Positions 43,559 through 53,537 of a stretch of DNA of 64,000 nucleotides are shown piece after piece. This DNA comes from Sabethes cyaneus (Eukaryota; Arthropoda; Insecta; Diptera; Culicidae). Position numbers and translations under genes: made by a program. The notes beneath the pieces were generated by a model. The model made no database searches. It was not told the DNA's origin and saw nothing but the letters and a program-made list of their open reading frames with translations. The stretch lies in assembly GCF_943734655.1 (NCBI RefSeq), contig NC_071355.1, positions 18,984,268 to 19,048,267 of the forward strand, in the 5' to 3' direction. Within the stretch, counting starts at the first letter, position 1. Each line of letters begins with the position of its first letter.

Positions 43559-44168
43559 TATAGTTACTATATATATAGTTCGGCGGATAGAAAACCAGGC
43601 GAATTGGCATCCCTGATTTATGAAATTAAATTTGAAATTATGGTGAAATGTGCAGGTTTTTACGAAAAATAATCACTGGCGGGTGTTGAAAATGACTAGT
43701 TCTATGAAAATAAAGTGTGTTTTTTTAACATTACTCCTGCATTTTGGATTTTGAAAAGCTTTTGGCTCCGCTTTTGACGTTTATTTGGCTCCCGATTTTC
43801 TATCCGCCGAACTATATCCAGCTTTTTACGCGCTATAATGGCGGACGCTATAAATTGTGTTCGTAATATGTGAACAATCTTTTTGACAACTCTGCATACA
43901 TCAAAACTGGGCACTCTTCTCCTGTACGGCAGTGTTGCTCTTTCTTTCGTTTACGCAAAAGAAGGAAGGCAATAGTTTTGTTTACATTTCGCACAGTTTT
44001 GCTTTCCTTCTTTGACGTAAACGAAAGAAAGAGCACGGTAGTGTTGCAAGAGAAGAGTGCCAGATTTGATGTATGCAGAGTTGTCAAAAAGATTGTTCGC
44101 ATATTACGAACACAATTTATAGCGGCCACCATTATAGCGCGTAAAAAGCTGGATATATAGTAACTATA
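43559..44168. mobile_element. Palindromic MITE with 8-bp target duplication (outer)
   Basis: Ends are tatagttactata and its exact complement; ccgtgatg is duplicated at 43551-43558 and 44169-44176. Long inner arms (about 43819-43978 and 44003-44158) include tttttgacaactctgcata on both strands and gaaagaaagagca/tgctctttctttc. The left arm is split by a second MITE. An 8-bp duplication points to hAT- or P-like transposition. Confidence 0.82.
43576..43814. mobile_element. Inner MITE nested in the left arm (TA duplication)
   Basis: Starts tagttcggcggatagaaaa and ends ttttctatccgccgaacta; TA flanks both sides (43574-43575, 43815-43816). Removing it restores the outer arm so that it pairs with gctggatata at 44148-44156. 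Tc1/mariner-type by its TA site. Confidence 0.8.
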
Positions 44169-44579
44169 CCGTGATGCAGACGTTCTTTATGTTAACTGGC
44201 AGCTCTGATAGACGGATTGGCAAACAGATATTTTTATGTTGGTACCGCTGAGGCGGCGTGTTTCTGCAATGCCGCCGAAGCGGCTAAAGCCGGTAGACAT
44301 ACACTCGAAAAAATCGGAATGCAGAATCAATCTTTTATGATTTTTTAATTCAAAGTATATATTGTCCGTTTCTTTGGTAACACAACGCACTGCTCACTTT
44401 TTTGATAGCTTGAAATCGTCGCAGAAAGAATCTGCTTGGCTGTATGTAAGTTATAAGTATATATTATGCTTGTTTAGCACGTAAGCTATTGATTTACTTG
44501 ACAAAATTCGCGACTACGAAGTTGCTGATATTTGTTTGGTTTTTCTGTGAGAAAAAAGAAGAGGGAAGTATTTTTGAAG

Positions 44580-45345
44580 TTGAATCAATATACCGTGGAC
44601 CCCCGTTCGTTTGACCGTTTTTAATCTGAACACTTTTTAATTTGAACCTCGTTGGTTTGCACGACGTGCAAATTAAAAATGGTTCAAACGTCATACTCAA
44701 TATGACATCATTTGCTTATGCAGACAATGCTCATAAACACGATTTGTTTGTGCTGAACTAGCGTGTTATATCTGTTTCACATTGCGTTTTCCCAATGATT
44801 ATGGTAGAAATCCGATCGAAGAATGAATATTCGCTGCTTGCAACTGCCTACTGTATCAAACCACCAAAACAATAACAACGAGCAGGGCAGCCAGTTCACA
44901 CAAGTACCAGCATATTGAGGGTTACCAGTTGTTCAAATTAAAAGCTAACCCCGTTAGTTTGCATGAGGAATCGTTCAAACGAACGGGGGTCCACTGTATA
45001 TAGAATGCCAGTGTCGCTGCAGTGCTCGTGGTAAACATCACACATTTGAAAATTACGTATTTACACTGTATGCGCATATGTATGAGTGATCGATTCGAAA
45101 CGGGAATCTGATTGTCAAACTAAAAAGGCAACCCAATAAAAAATCCTTCTGCTTTTTCGTAAATCACGTAGGATAAATCACCCGATTTGGTCGTTTTGGG
45201 GTATTTCGTCGGCGAGAAAATTTTCTATTGGGCAATTTGACAATGTAGTTCCCGTATCCAAGACACGAACCAGTAACATGTTTGCCACCAAAATATCCAT
45301 GAAACACCAGCGACACTGGCATTCTATATATATTGATTATACTAT
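44580..45345. mobile_element. Older inverted-repeat element split by the pogo-like MITE
   Basis: tatagaatgccagtgtcgctg (45000-45019) is mirrored at 45309-45330 (cagcgacactggcattctata), and aatcaatata just left of the pogo-like MITE continues the mirrored sequence (tatattgatt at 45331-45338). An inner imperfect hairpin (about 45100-45260; gattgtcaaa and tttgacaatg) adds to the fold-back. Confidence 0.6.
44593..44996. mobile_element. Pogo-like MITE, 404 bp
   Basis: Left end ccgtggacccccgttcgttt, right end aaacgaacgggggtccactg; TA on both sides (44591-44592, 44997-44998). cagtggacc-type ends with TA duplication are typical of pogo/Tigger-like elements. The interior has no coding capacity. Confidence 0.8.
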
Positions 45346-46384
45346 TTTTGATTTTGTCATTATTCATACAATGACAGTTCGGCAAATGATTACAAAAGTA
45401 ATCTCTGATTACTACGCACTTATACGCCTTACTGGAAATCCCTTGATCCAGAACTTCACTGCACTGCTCGTACAGAGCTTTCCAGTAATGTGTGTATTGG
45501 TGCTTGAAAATGAGGCAAACAACAACAGTAAACAAAAGAGATGCATTCCTTTGTCATCAAGGTACAGAATGAATTTCGTCTTCCGCTGGCTTAAATATCA
45601 GAAAATTTTCTAAATATGTGCTTGAATTTGGAACAAGATGGAAAATTTAACTGAAATATGTGCTCTGCAGTGTGGCAAACGGAGAAACACAACTAATAAT
45701 CGCTATTTTTCGGTTTGTTCCTCCAGCATCAGCTGTTCCCCAAAATGAGGTAAACATCATGTATATACACGCGTATTTCGTGTTTGCTAGTGTGGGTGCT
45801 TGAGCTGTCAGAAAACTCTACAGGTATATAGGGGATGCCAGATATACAGACAAATCTGTATTATACAGACTTTTCATTTTCTGATACAGACATATTGTTC
45901 ACTACAGATTTTTTACAGACATGCTATAAAAATTTCGCAAAATTAGCTTTACCACAGAGAACAGACTACCAGGTAATTGACAAAAAGTGTGTAAAAGGTT
46001 TTTATGTAATCTACGAGTAATCCTTCAATAGAGCACCCCTCGAGCAATAAGTGGTAAACTAAATCTTGATGTCGCTGCCATCGCTGCTATGCAACTCCAG
46101 CACAAAGAAATATTGATAAAGGTACATGGATATTTTTTGATGCGTTTGGCAAACTATTTCTGGAGTGGAGGGCGCTACCGACAGATTTTGCACACAAAAA
46201 ATCGATTACTTCCTTCGAGCCTGTTAATTTGTTCTCTGTGGTTTTACTTTTGTGAAGGTAAAAGTAGACTTCGATTTTAACTCGCACTCGCACAACCGTG
46301 TCACCACGTGGGTTTTTGTCTAACAACTTGACTCCCGAGCCTAGGAACTGCTACCTGGTGGAACTGTCCAAGAGTAACAGACCA
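45346..46384. other. Non-coding DNA with short repeats
   Basis: 45385-45450 shares about 65 bp, inverted, with 28517-28580 (gattacttttgtaatcat core). 45842-45925 has several tacagac words. No gene recognised. Confidence 0.5.
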
Positions 46385-46761
46385 GCCTCAAGAATGCCCT
46401 CATTACGACCAGGGATGAAACCCGCACAAAGTGCGCAGCGGGCGGAGAGAGTGGATTTCGGATGAAACTGGGAGAAAGATCGATGAGTAGAGAAAGGCAA
46501 AAGCTGGCATTAGGCGAGGGTGAACCAAAGCGGCTAAGCCGGCTGTCCGTCAACGATATGCTAAACTGGAGAGGGCTGTTAAACGAGTTATGTGGGGCAA
46601 GAGAGCCTGGACTGACTCCCTAGTCGACGAAAGAGTCCGTCAACTCTTTCGCATCAACTCGGAGACGCCATCACTGGATGAAATTGAAGCAGCCATCAAC
46701 AGCATGTGCAACGCCCATGCCCCTGCGACACGCCATATTCCACCTATTATTCTATCAATAG
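46385..46761 (+). pseudogene. RTE-like fragment
   Basis: Broken + frames parallel 36300-35800 reversed: a linker with DETG/KIDE-like residues, then AWTDSLVDE and INSETPSLDEIEAAINSM. The copia element inserts at its right end. Confidence 0.65.
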
Positions 46762-46766
46762 GATAT
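46762..46766. repeat. Target-site duplication GATAT, left
   Basis: gatat before the 5' LTR, repeated at 49899-49903 after the 3' LTR. Confidence 0.85.
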
Positions 46767-46897
46767 TGTTGAAGAAACAAATCTAAGTAGCAGTCGATTT
46801 TATATTCATTTGTTCTTAAGGTCTGTTACCTAGATATTTTTCCTTAGTTACTAATAAACCACTGTTCAAGAAACATCATTTTCGTTATTCGTCCATA
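46767..46897 (+). repeat. Copia 5' LTR (131 bp)
   Basis: Starts tgttgaagaaac and ends gtccata; effectively identical to 49768-49898. Followed at once by ggttatgggctcag, matching the initiator-methionine tRNA primer site used by copia elements. Confidence 0.9.
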
Positions 46898-47025
46898 GGT
46901 TATGGGCTCAGTTCGACAGAAATTTGAAAATTCTTGAAGCAGTTTTTTTCGGAATTGTTCCAAACTTGGAAGACTCTAGAAGCAGCAAGTTTTAAGAACT
47001 GAAGATTCCGGCAGCAGCGAGCAGA

Positions 47026-47430
47026 ATGACCACAAGCGCGAAAAAGGCTGGGGTAGTTCAGTTTGCTGGAGAAGGTTTCGATACGTGGAAATTTCGAGTC
47101 GAAACGCAATTAGCAGCTCGCGGAGTTTTGGAGGCAGTGAAACAGGATCCGCCGGCTGAAGACGCAACTGAAGCAATGAAAGCGGCGTTCAAGGACAAAA
47201 ACGATAAGGCAAAAACTCTTTTGGTGGCCTTTATTGCAGATAGTCATTTGGAGTATGTTCGGGACAAGGAAACGGCAAAGGAAATGTGGGAATCTTTGGC
47301 CAATACGTTTGCAAAGAAAGGATTTGCTGCACAAACGTACATTCGTAAGTCTCTTTCGCTACTGAAAATGGAGGAAGGAACACCGTTAAAAGACCATTTC
47401 CGGAAATTTGATGAGCTGACAAGGCAGTAA
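47026..47430 (+). pseudogene. Copia gag, truncated
   Basis: 134 codons beginning TTSAKKAGVVQF, with FDTWKFRVETQLAARGV, AKEMWESLANTFAKK and RKSLSLLKMEEGTPLKDHF, the conserved copia gag core. Stops at 47430, where a deletion joins it to integrase sequence. Confidence 0.85.
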
Positions 47431-47445
47431 CAAGACAAGTAATGC

Positions 47446-48210
47446 ATGGATGTTTCGTTTGTGGACGATTACACTCATTTTGCTGTCGTGTACCTTATGA
47501 AGTCGAAAGATCAAGTGTTTGATTACTTCAAGGTATATGAGGCAATGGCGACGGCGAAGTTTGGAGTAAAGATTGCTAATCTTCGTTGCGACTTGGGACG
47601 AGAGTATTTCAGTAAGCAACAATTGACGTTTTACAAGCAGCAAGGAATACAGGTGGAATCAAGGGGTCGGTCACTCGGCACAGCCGTTTTTATGTTAGGC
47701 GACTTGAAACGAACCGAACTGTGCCGATGCTGTACCGAAAGTGCCGAACTGCAAGATTTGTTAAATTCGTTAAAATCTGATAGATCTGGCAACCGTGCGA
47801 GATGATTTTGACAACTGGCAGTGCTCCCATTTCATATTAAAATTGTACCGGAGGTGTGTAAAGCCCTATAAATGTTATTTTTATAAGGCTTTAGAGGTGT
47901 GCCGTTTGATATCTCTGCAGTGCCGGGGCACTATGTGCTGAGTGTCCGACCCCTTGGGTGGAATCCACAGTTGGTTACACTCCTCAACACAACGGAGTAG
48001 CTGAACGATTCAACCGGACAATTTCGGAAAAGATGCGAACTATGCTGATCGAATCGGGTGCGCCAAAATATTTATGGGGTCTATGTAACAAACCGAAGTC
48101 CGACGGAGGCTCTTTCAAACAAAACTCCAGCAGAAATGTGGCATGGTGAAAAACCTGTGGTAGACAAGCTACGTGTGTTTGGTTGCGTAGCTTATTCCTG
48201 GATTCTGCTG
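47446..48210 (+). pseudogene. Copia integrase fragments, split by a MITE
   Basis: FVDDYTHFAVVYLMKSKDQV, LRCDLGREYFSK, then after the MITE TVGYTPQHNGVAERFNRTI (conserved PQHNGVAER motif) and LIESGAPKYLWG. A frameshift near 48080 leads to KTPAEMWHGEKPVVDKLRVF. Remaining integrase is deleted before the RT frame. Confidence 0.8.
47660..47956. mobile_element. hAT-like MITE (297 bp) inside copia integrase
   Basis: Ends caaggggtcgg and ccgacccccttg-like (ccgaccccttg), continued by imperfect cactcggcac/gtgctgagtg arms. ggtggaat is duplicated (47652-47659 and 47957-47964). Removing element plus one duplicate rejoins the integrase frame. It inserted after the copia copy. Confidence 0.85.
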
Positions 48211-49760
48211 TTGAATTTTCTCAGGTACCAAACAATTACGATGATATCAGCAAACATCCAGATCGTGCGCAGTGGCTACAGGCAGTCGAAGAAGAACTAT
48301 TGGCGTTGAATAAAAATCACACGTGGGTGCTGGTGAAGAAGCCTGCGTCTGTTGTTCCAGTCCCTAGTAAATGGGTTTTCACGTTGAAGGCAGATGCTGA
48401 TGGTAATCCTGTGCGTTTTAAAGCTCGTTTGGTAGCCAAGGGCTTTATGCAGAGGAAACACGTTGATTATGAAGAGACATTCGCGCCGGTTGCAAGATTG
48501 AACACAATTCGAACTGTATTGGCTATAGCAAATAATCGCTGTTACGAAATACATCAAATGGACGTTCGCACGGCGTTTCTGAACGGTGTGCTGGAAGAGC
48601 AAGTATACATGACGGTACCGGATGGTGTAAAGGCTGAAGAAAATGAGGTTTGCTTGTTGAAACGTTCTCTGTATGGTTTAAAACAGTCCCCACGTTGCTG
48701 GAACAGTCGTTTTAATGAAGTCTTGGAGATCCATGGTTTTACTCGTTCACGATACGATTATTGTTTATACACCAGACAGCAAGATGGTGATGCTGCATAT
48801 ATTGTTGTATATGTAGACGATCTCTTGAGTGCCGCCAAGAGTGTCAGGAATATTGCGGATATTAAAAGCATATTTACAAAGAGTTTCGATATGGCTGATA
48901 TGGGCGAACTTCATCATTTTCTCGGTATTAAGGTAGAGCGCGACCGAGCGAATGGTGTTATGAAGCTTTCTCAGTTGGGACTTATTGAAAAGATTCTAAA
49001 GAGGTTCGGCATGAGTGACTGTAAGTCGTGCAATACACCCGCTGAAGTGAGGTTGCAGTTACAACGATACGAAGGACAATGTGAGCAACCATACCGTGAA
49101 CTCATAGGAAGCCTGATGTATCTTATGCTCGGAACAAGGCCGGATTTATGTTATATTGTTGGCTATTTATCGAGATTCCAGGATGCAGCAGGACCGGAGC
49201 ACTGGAAGCACGCAAAACGAGTGTTACGATACCTTCAAGGTACTAAACGTTTTAAACTAGTATACAAAAGCAATGCCCATTCACCACCTGTAGTTGGTTT
49301 CGTCGATGCGGATTTTGCTAGTGATGAAAATGATCGAAAATGTGTCTCAGGATATCTACTGAAGGTTTTCAACTCTACCGTAGCTTGGTCTTCAAAGAAG
49401 CAAAACGCTGTAGCAATGTCGTCAACTGAAGCAGAATATATTGCTATGAGCAGCTGTGTAAGCGAAACATTATGGCTGTGTGGACTAATGACCGATGCAA
49501 TGGAAGCTGAAAATATATATCCCGTACCGGTTTTCGAGGACAACCAAGGTGCAATAGCAATGGCGCAGAAGGAAGAAACAAAAAGGGCTAAACACATAGA
49601 TGTTAAATATCATTTTGTACGAGAGGCTGTCGCTAAAAAGCAGATTCAACTGGTATACATAACAACACAACAACAAGAGGCGGATCTCTTAACGAAGGCT
49701 TTAGCATCACCTCAATTCCTGCACTTGCGGGATAAAATAGGATTAACTGAAATCAACTGA
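48183..49760 (+). CDS. Copia reverse transcriptase-RNase H
   Basis: 525-codon open frame. The first dozen residues are out-of-frame carry-over; homology starts near NYDDISKHPDRAQWLQAVEEE. Motifs: KWVFTLKADADGNPVRFKAR, HQMDVRTAFLNGVLEE, LYGLKQSPRCWN, the catalytic YVDDLL (about 48810), GYLSRFQDA and the RNase H set VDADFASDENDRK, SSTEAEYIAMSSC, DNQGAIAM and KHIDVKYHFVRE. Complete and undamaged, although upstream gag and integrase are broken. Confidence 0.9.
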   Translation: MRSLFLDSAVEFSQVPNNYDDISKHPDRAQWLQAVEEELLALNKNHTWVLVKKPASVVPVPSKWVFTLKADADGNPVRFKARLVAKGFMQRKHVDYEETFAPVARLNTIRTVLAIANNRCYEIHQMDVRTAFLNGVLEEQVYMTVPDGVKAEENEVCLLKRSLYGLKQSPRCWNSRFNEVLEIHGFTRSRYDYCLYTRQQDGDAAYIVVYVDDLLSAAKSVRNIADIKSIFTKSFDMADMGELHHFLGIKVERDRANGVMKLSQLGLIEKILKRFGMSDCKSCNTPAEVRLQLQRYEGQCEQPYRELIGSLMYLMLGTRPDLCYIVGYLSRFQDAAGPEHWKHAKRVLRYLQGTKRFKLVYKSNAHSPPVVGFVDADFASDENDRKCVSGYLLKVFNSTVAWSSKKQNAVAMSSTEAEYIAMSSCVSETLWLCGLMTDAMEAENIYPVPVFEDNQGAIAMAQKEETKRAKHIDVKYHFVREAVAKKQIQLVYITTQQQEADLLTKALASPQFLHLRDKIGLTEIN

Positions 49761-49767
49761 GAGGGGG

Positions 49768-49898
49768 TGTTGAAGAAACAAATCTAAGTAGCAGTCGATT
49801 TTATATTCATTTGTTCTTAAGGTCTGTTACCTAGATATTTTTCCTTAGTTACTAATAAACCACTGTTCAAGAAACATCATTTTCGTTATTCGTCCATA
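49768..49898 (+). repeat. Copia 3' LTR (131 bp)
   Basis: Direct repeat of 46767-46897, preceded by gagaggggg and followed by the GATAT duplication (49899-49903). Confidence 0.9.
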
Positions 49899-49903
49899 GA
49901 TAT

Positions 49904-50287
49904 AATAGGATACATTTCGTCGTCCTATGCATTTCTTTCTGCACGATGACCCAGATTCGGCTAAGTACCGTAACGTACCAGCGCGAGGCGCTTTAATTGT
50001 CAGCACATTTTTTTTGTGTTTCGTAACCACGGAAGGCAACGACGACCGCGAGGTGCGTTGGTTTCCGTGTGGCCGTGTAGAATTGGATACCCGAGCGGCT
50101 CCCGCGCTGCTCCGTACAAATTCTTAAGTCTCTGTAAATATGCGCAAGGGCGAGAGAGATTTCGCCCGCGCCAGAATTAAGTGAATTGAGTCACCCAAAG
50201 TGAACGTAGGGGAAGGGGAAAAAGAGAATCGTATAGAATTAAGCTTGGCACTCAGCGTGCAATAGAGTAGGACGGATAGAGTTAGGG
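49904..50287. other. Unassigned DNA between copia and the TTAA element
   Basis: A 66-codon + frame (49927-50127) has no recognisable motif. Sequence is GC-richer than its surroundings and may be the 5' end of the R1-like copy that follows. Confidence 0.35.
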
Positions 50288-50291
50288 TTAA

Positions 50292-50511
50292 CCCTCTCTG
50301 TCCCATGGTAGCACAGGTGCTCCCTGACTTCCGATACTAAAATTGGCCGATAAAATTTTTGAGGCATTCAAATATGGATATTTTGATTTCGTAACGTAGT
50401 AAAAACATTGTTTTACAAGCTATATAATTGCGTTTGACGAATTGCTAATTAATAGCTTTTTTACATGATCAAAAACTGTAAACCACCGAAACACCCCTGG
50501 GACAGAGAGGG
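50292..50511. mobile_element. piggyBac-like MITE (220 bp)
   Basis: Ends ccctctctgtccca and tgggacagagaggg are inverted repeats. TTAA flanks both (50288-50291 and 50512-50515), the specific target of piggyBac-type transposases. Interior AT-rich, non-coding. Confidence 0.85.
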
Positions 50512-50529
50512 TTAAGACAAAACTCAGCG

Positions 50530-51615
50530 GCTGAGACAAAACTTAGCTGCTGAGAAGCACTCAGCGCAGAGAGCAACCACTCGAACCTGAGGGCCCGTGA
50601 GCTGGCCAACGTCCTAGTACGGGCATGTGATACCACTATGCCCAGGACGGGGCAGCCAACGAACGGTCGTAGCTCAGTATACTGGTGGAGTGATACCATT
50701 GCCCAGCTCCGCTCCAGCAGCTCCAGGTGCCACAGAGTGAGAAGGCTAGCACAGAGGGCCCGGACCGATGCAGATGCTGAAGCTCGGGAGGTCGAACTTA
50801 GAGCAGCCAGGTTGGCGCTCAACAAGGAGGTTAGGCGTAGCAAGAAATTCTGTTTTCAGGATCTATGCCGCGACGCGGATTCGAACCCCTGGGGCGGTGC
50901 ATACCAGGTGCTGAGTCATCGTGGAAGGGCTCTTTCCGCAACAGGATCCAGTTTGGTGGCCTCCGACCCCGTACGGTCAATCGAATGATGTCCCCATTCC
51001 GGTCGCGAATGAGGAACTCATCGTAATTGCCAGGGGTTTAAAAACAAAGAAAGCAAGCGCCCGGCCCTGACGGGATTCCGAATGAGGCACTCAAAGCGGT
51101 GATCCAAGCATATCCCGATATTTAGAAAGACGCTTCAGAACTGCCCAGAAGCATGCGAATTTCCAGACAAATGGAAAGTCCAAAGATTGGTACCGCTACC
51201 GAAGCCGGGGAAACCACCTGGTGATCCCTCGTCGTACAGGCCAATTTGCCTATTGGACACGTTAGGTAAATTACTAAAGCGGGTAATCTTAAACAGGCTG
51301 ACGCCTGTGGTGGAGAGTAATGTCGGACTGGTAAGCATGCAGTTTGGTTTCCGTAAGGGGAAGCCCACTGTAGACGCCATCAAGTCCGTCATAGAGAACG
51401 GCCCTCTCTAGCCTATGAGACAGAAAAGACGAAGCGACAGGTATTGTGCCATAGTCACAATCGACGTCAAAACGCGTTTAACAGTTAGCTGGGGTGCAAC
51501 CGCGCTAGCGCGGCATAGGATGAGGATACCGGATTATCTATGCAGGTTGCTTAAAAGTTACTTCGAGAACCTGACGCTAGTGTACGACACGGCTGATGAA
51601 GCGAAAATGTCCAAA
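50530..51615 (+). pseudogene. R1-like non-LTR fragment
   Basis: Broken + frames align with the 9464-14268 element: VYWWSDTIAQLRSS, QRARTDADAEAR, SNPWGGAYQVL, APGPDGIPNEALK, VPLPKPGKPPGDPSSYRPIC, QFGFRKGKPTVDAIKSV, RYCAIVTIDVK and LLKSYFENLTLVYDTADEAK. It breaks off in the middle of RT and abuts RTE-like sequence at about 51615. Confidence 0.75.
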
Positions 51616-51870
51616 GTGACGATTGGACAGCGTAGAAGAGGCAGACCCATAGGCTCATGGCGACGCATCATAGCCAACGACATCCGGGGATGACATTGCG
51701 ATTCTCGTTTCTAGTGATTTTGGTTCGTTTCGCCCATTCGTTTAACGTGGTCGAAACGAACAAAAATCACTCGAAACGAGAATCGCAATGTGACCCCAGG
51801 CTGTAGACGAGAATCTGTCCTGGCGACAGGTTAAACCCATGGCTGGTAATCGTCTTTCAACTTTGCCATA
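51616..51870 (+). pseudogene. RTE-like C-terminal fragment
   Basis: GQRRRGRPIGSWRRIIANDI, then a 112-bp MITE, then VDENLSWRQVK. Same end as 34.3-34.5 kb. Confidence 0.75.
51686..51797. mobile_element. 112-bp palindromic MITE
   Basis: Left ggggatgacattgcgattct, right agaatcgcaatgtgacccc; arms extend with cgtttc...gttcgtttcg and cgaaacgaac. It interrupts the RTE coding sequence between ANDI and VDE. The target duplication is too short to assign. Confidence 0.8.
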
Positions 51871-53320
51871 GTAAAAAAACCAACTGAAACTGTTCTCTGG
51901 TAACACGTTCTCATTTGCTGGTTCTGTAGTGGGCGAGGGAATGCCCTCCTAAAGCATTTATATATACATTTGTTAAATGAAGTTAAGTTTAAGTCCAGCA
52001 GGATTTCTTTCGTTCGATCTCGCACCAATCAACACTTCTGCTTCAATTAATTTATGATTATTATTGTTGTTATCATTATCGTTACGCTTATCGTATTCAA
52101 TGTTGTTCTCAATACACGCCGCTCTATCTCTCTCTCTCTTTTGCCACACAATCACTGTCAAAACGCATCACGCACAGAGCAGACCAGGTGGCCAATCACA
52201 CGCAATTTCAGTTTGAAACTATAAGATTTGATGTGCTTCGTATCTCCTAAACTCAATCAATCAATCAATCAATCGGCCAGCGTTTCGGTGTTGTTGTTGT
52301 TGTTGTTTGTATGGGATATTGAAAACGCTGCAATCACATTCACTCTCCGCCGTTAGGGTTTTGCAACCGCTCATTTGCCTACCAACCTCTGCCAACTCTC
52401 TTCGGGCATTCTGTTCTGTTACAATTAATGCTTGCTAACTGCTTGATTTTGTATATTATTTACGGTACATTTTATAAGATACATGTTTTTAGATTTCAGT
52501 TTGCCAATATTTTACTATATTTTCTGTTGGTATTGATTTGTGGTTTTTCCAGAAAAAATAAAACAAGATATAATACACACTTTTTTAATGCTCGAAACAT
52601 CGCCTGACCTTTCTTTCGCGATTGTTTATTGATATTTGCTTTGAATCATATTCCACGTCCATTTATTACCTTAGTTCGGATGACCATCTATCCATGTACG
52701 TTGCGATTAATAAGGGTAGAGTTAAAGGAAAGCTAAACGTATAGAGATAAAACTGCTATGGCTTTGTGACATAGGCAATTCTCGTTCTCTGGCTTTACCA
52801 GCATAAATTGTTTGACAGCTTCAGCCACTGAAGGGGGAGAAGAAAGTGAAAGGGATCTTCAGAGCCGTATGATAGCTTCTTTTTTATTTATTAGTTTTTT
52901 TTACATTGCACTGTGGCATTTCTATGCTCCTATCGCACGCTATCTGTGCCACACTCCCTCAACAAAAATAGAACTAGAACTAAAAAGAAAATCAATTTCC
53001 ATTTGTAATAGGTAAAAACAAACAAAATATAAACAGCCTGATGATCGCGTAAAAGAAAAAAAAAACAATCTAAGAAAATTATGAATTTCTGCTCTACCGG
53101 TGGGACATCGCATTGTTTTCTTATCCTTCTCGTTACAATCATTACCCGTCTGAGTCAAACAGTCGCCATAGTTAAGATTGAAGACTAAATCGAAAACAAT
53201 CGGAAGGAATCGGTGTCCTTCTCTTCCAAAATCAATATTATCAGGCTTTTGTAACATAACGTCTCTCTTCTCTGCTCTATTTACACATTCGCGTTCAAAT
53301 ATTGGATTCACTTCACTAGT
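51871..53320. other. Non-coding DNA, likely including ctrip 3' UTR
   Basis: AT-rich without coding signal. Microsatellites: caat units at about 52252-52274 and gtt units at about 52287-52308. AATAAA on the minus strand at 53321-53326 lies about 212 nt beyond the ctrip stop. How far the 3' UTR extends is unknown. Confidence 0.45.
52252..52308. repeat. Microsatellites (CAAT)n and (GTT)n
   Basis: Two short simple repeats, about 12 bp apart. Confidence 0.8.
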
Positions 53321-53326
53321 TTTATT
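53321..53326 (-). terminator. Polyadenylation signal candidate of ctrip
   Basis: AATAAA on the minus strand, the first after the stop codon at 53538. Confidence 0.4.
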
Positions 53327-53537
53327 TGGTTAAAACAAACGGTATTGCGCATTTCAGTTAGTGCAGGTGTGTTCTCTATAATACACGAGGACCCCAACGA
53401 ATAGCATTTCACGAAACATCGAATCATCATCCAATTCGGTATAAATTATGATAAACAAAACGAAAAAATACGCACTGCGACTAGCATTAAACCCACTCTC
53501 CCCAGTACCGGCACCGGTTCTTCTTCGATTGTCCAAC

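Larger units (their letters stand above)
46767..49898 (+). mobile_element. Copia-type LTR retrotransposon, internally deleted
   Basis: 131-bp LTRs, GATAT duplication, tRNA-Met primer site, polypurine tract gagaggggg before the 3' LTR. The interior keeps the start of gag, part of integrase (itself interrupted by a MITE) and complete RT-RNase H. The gag knuckle, protease and integrase zinc region are deleted near 47430. Matching LTRs imply recent insertion. Confidence 0.9.
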
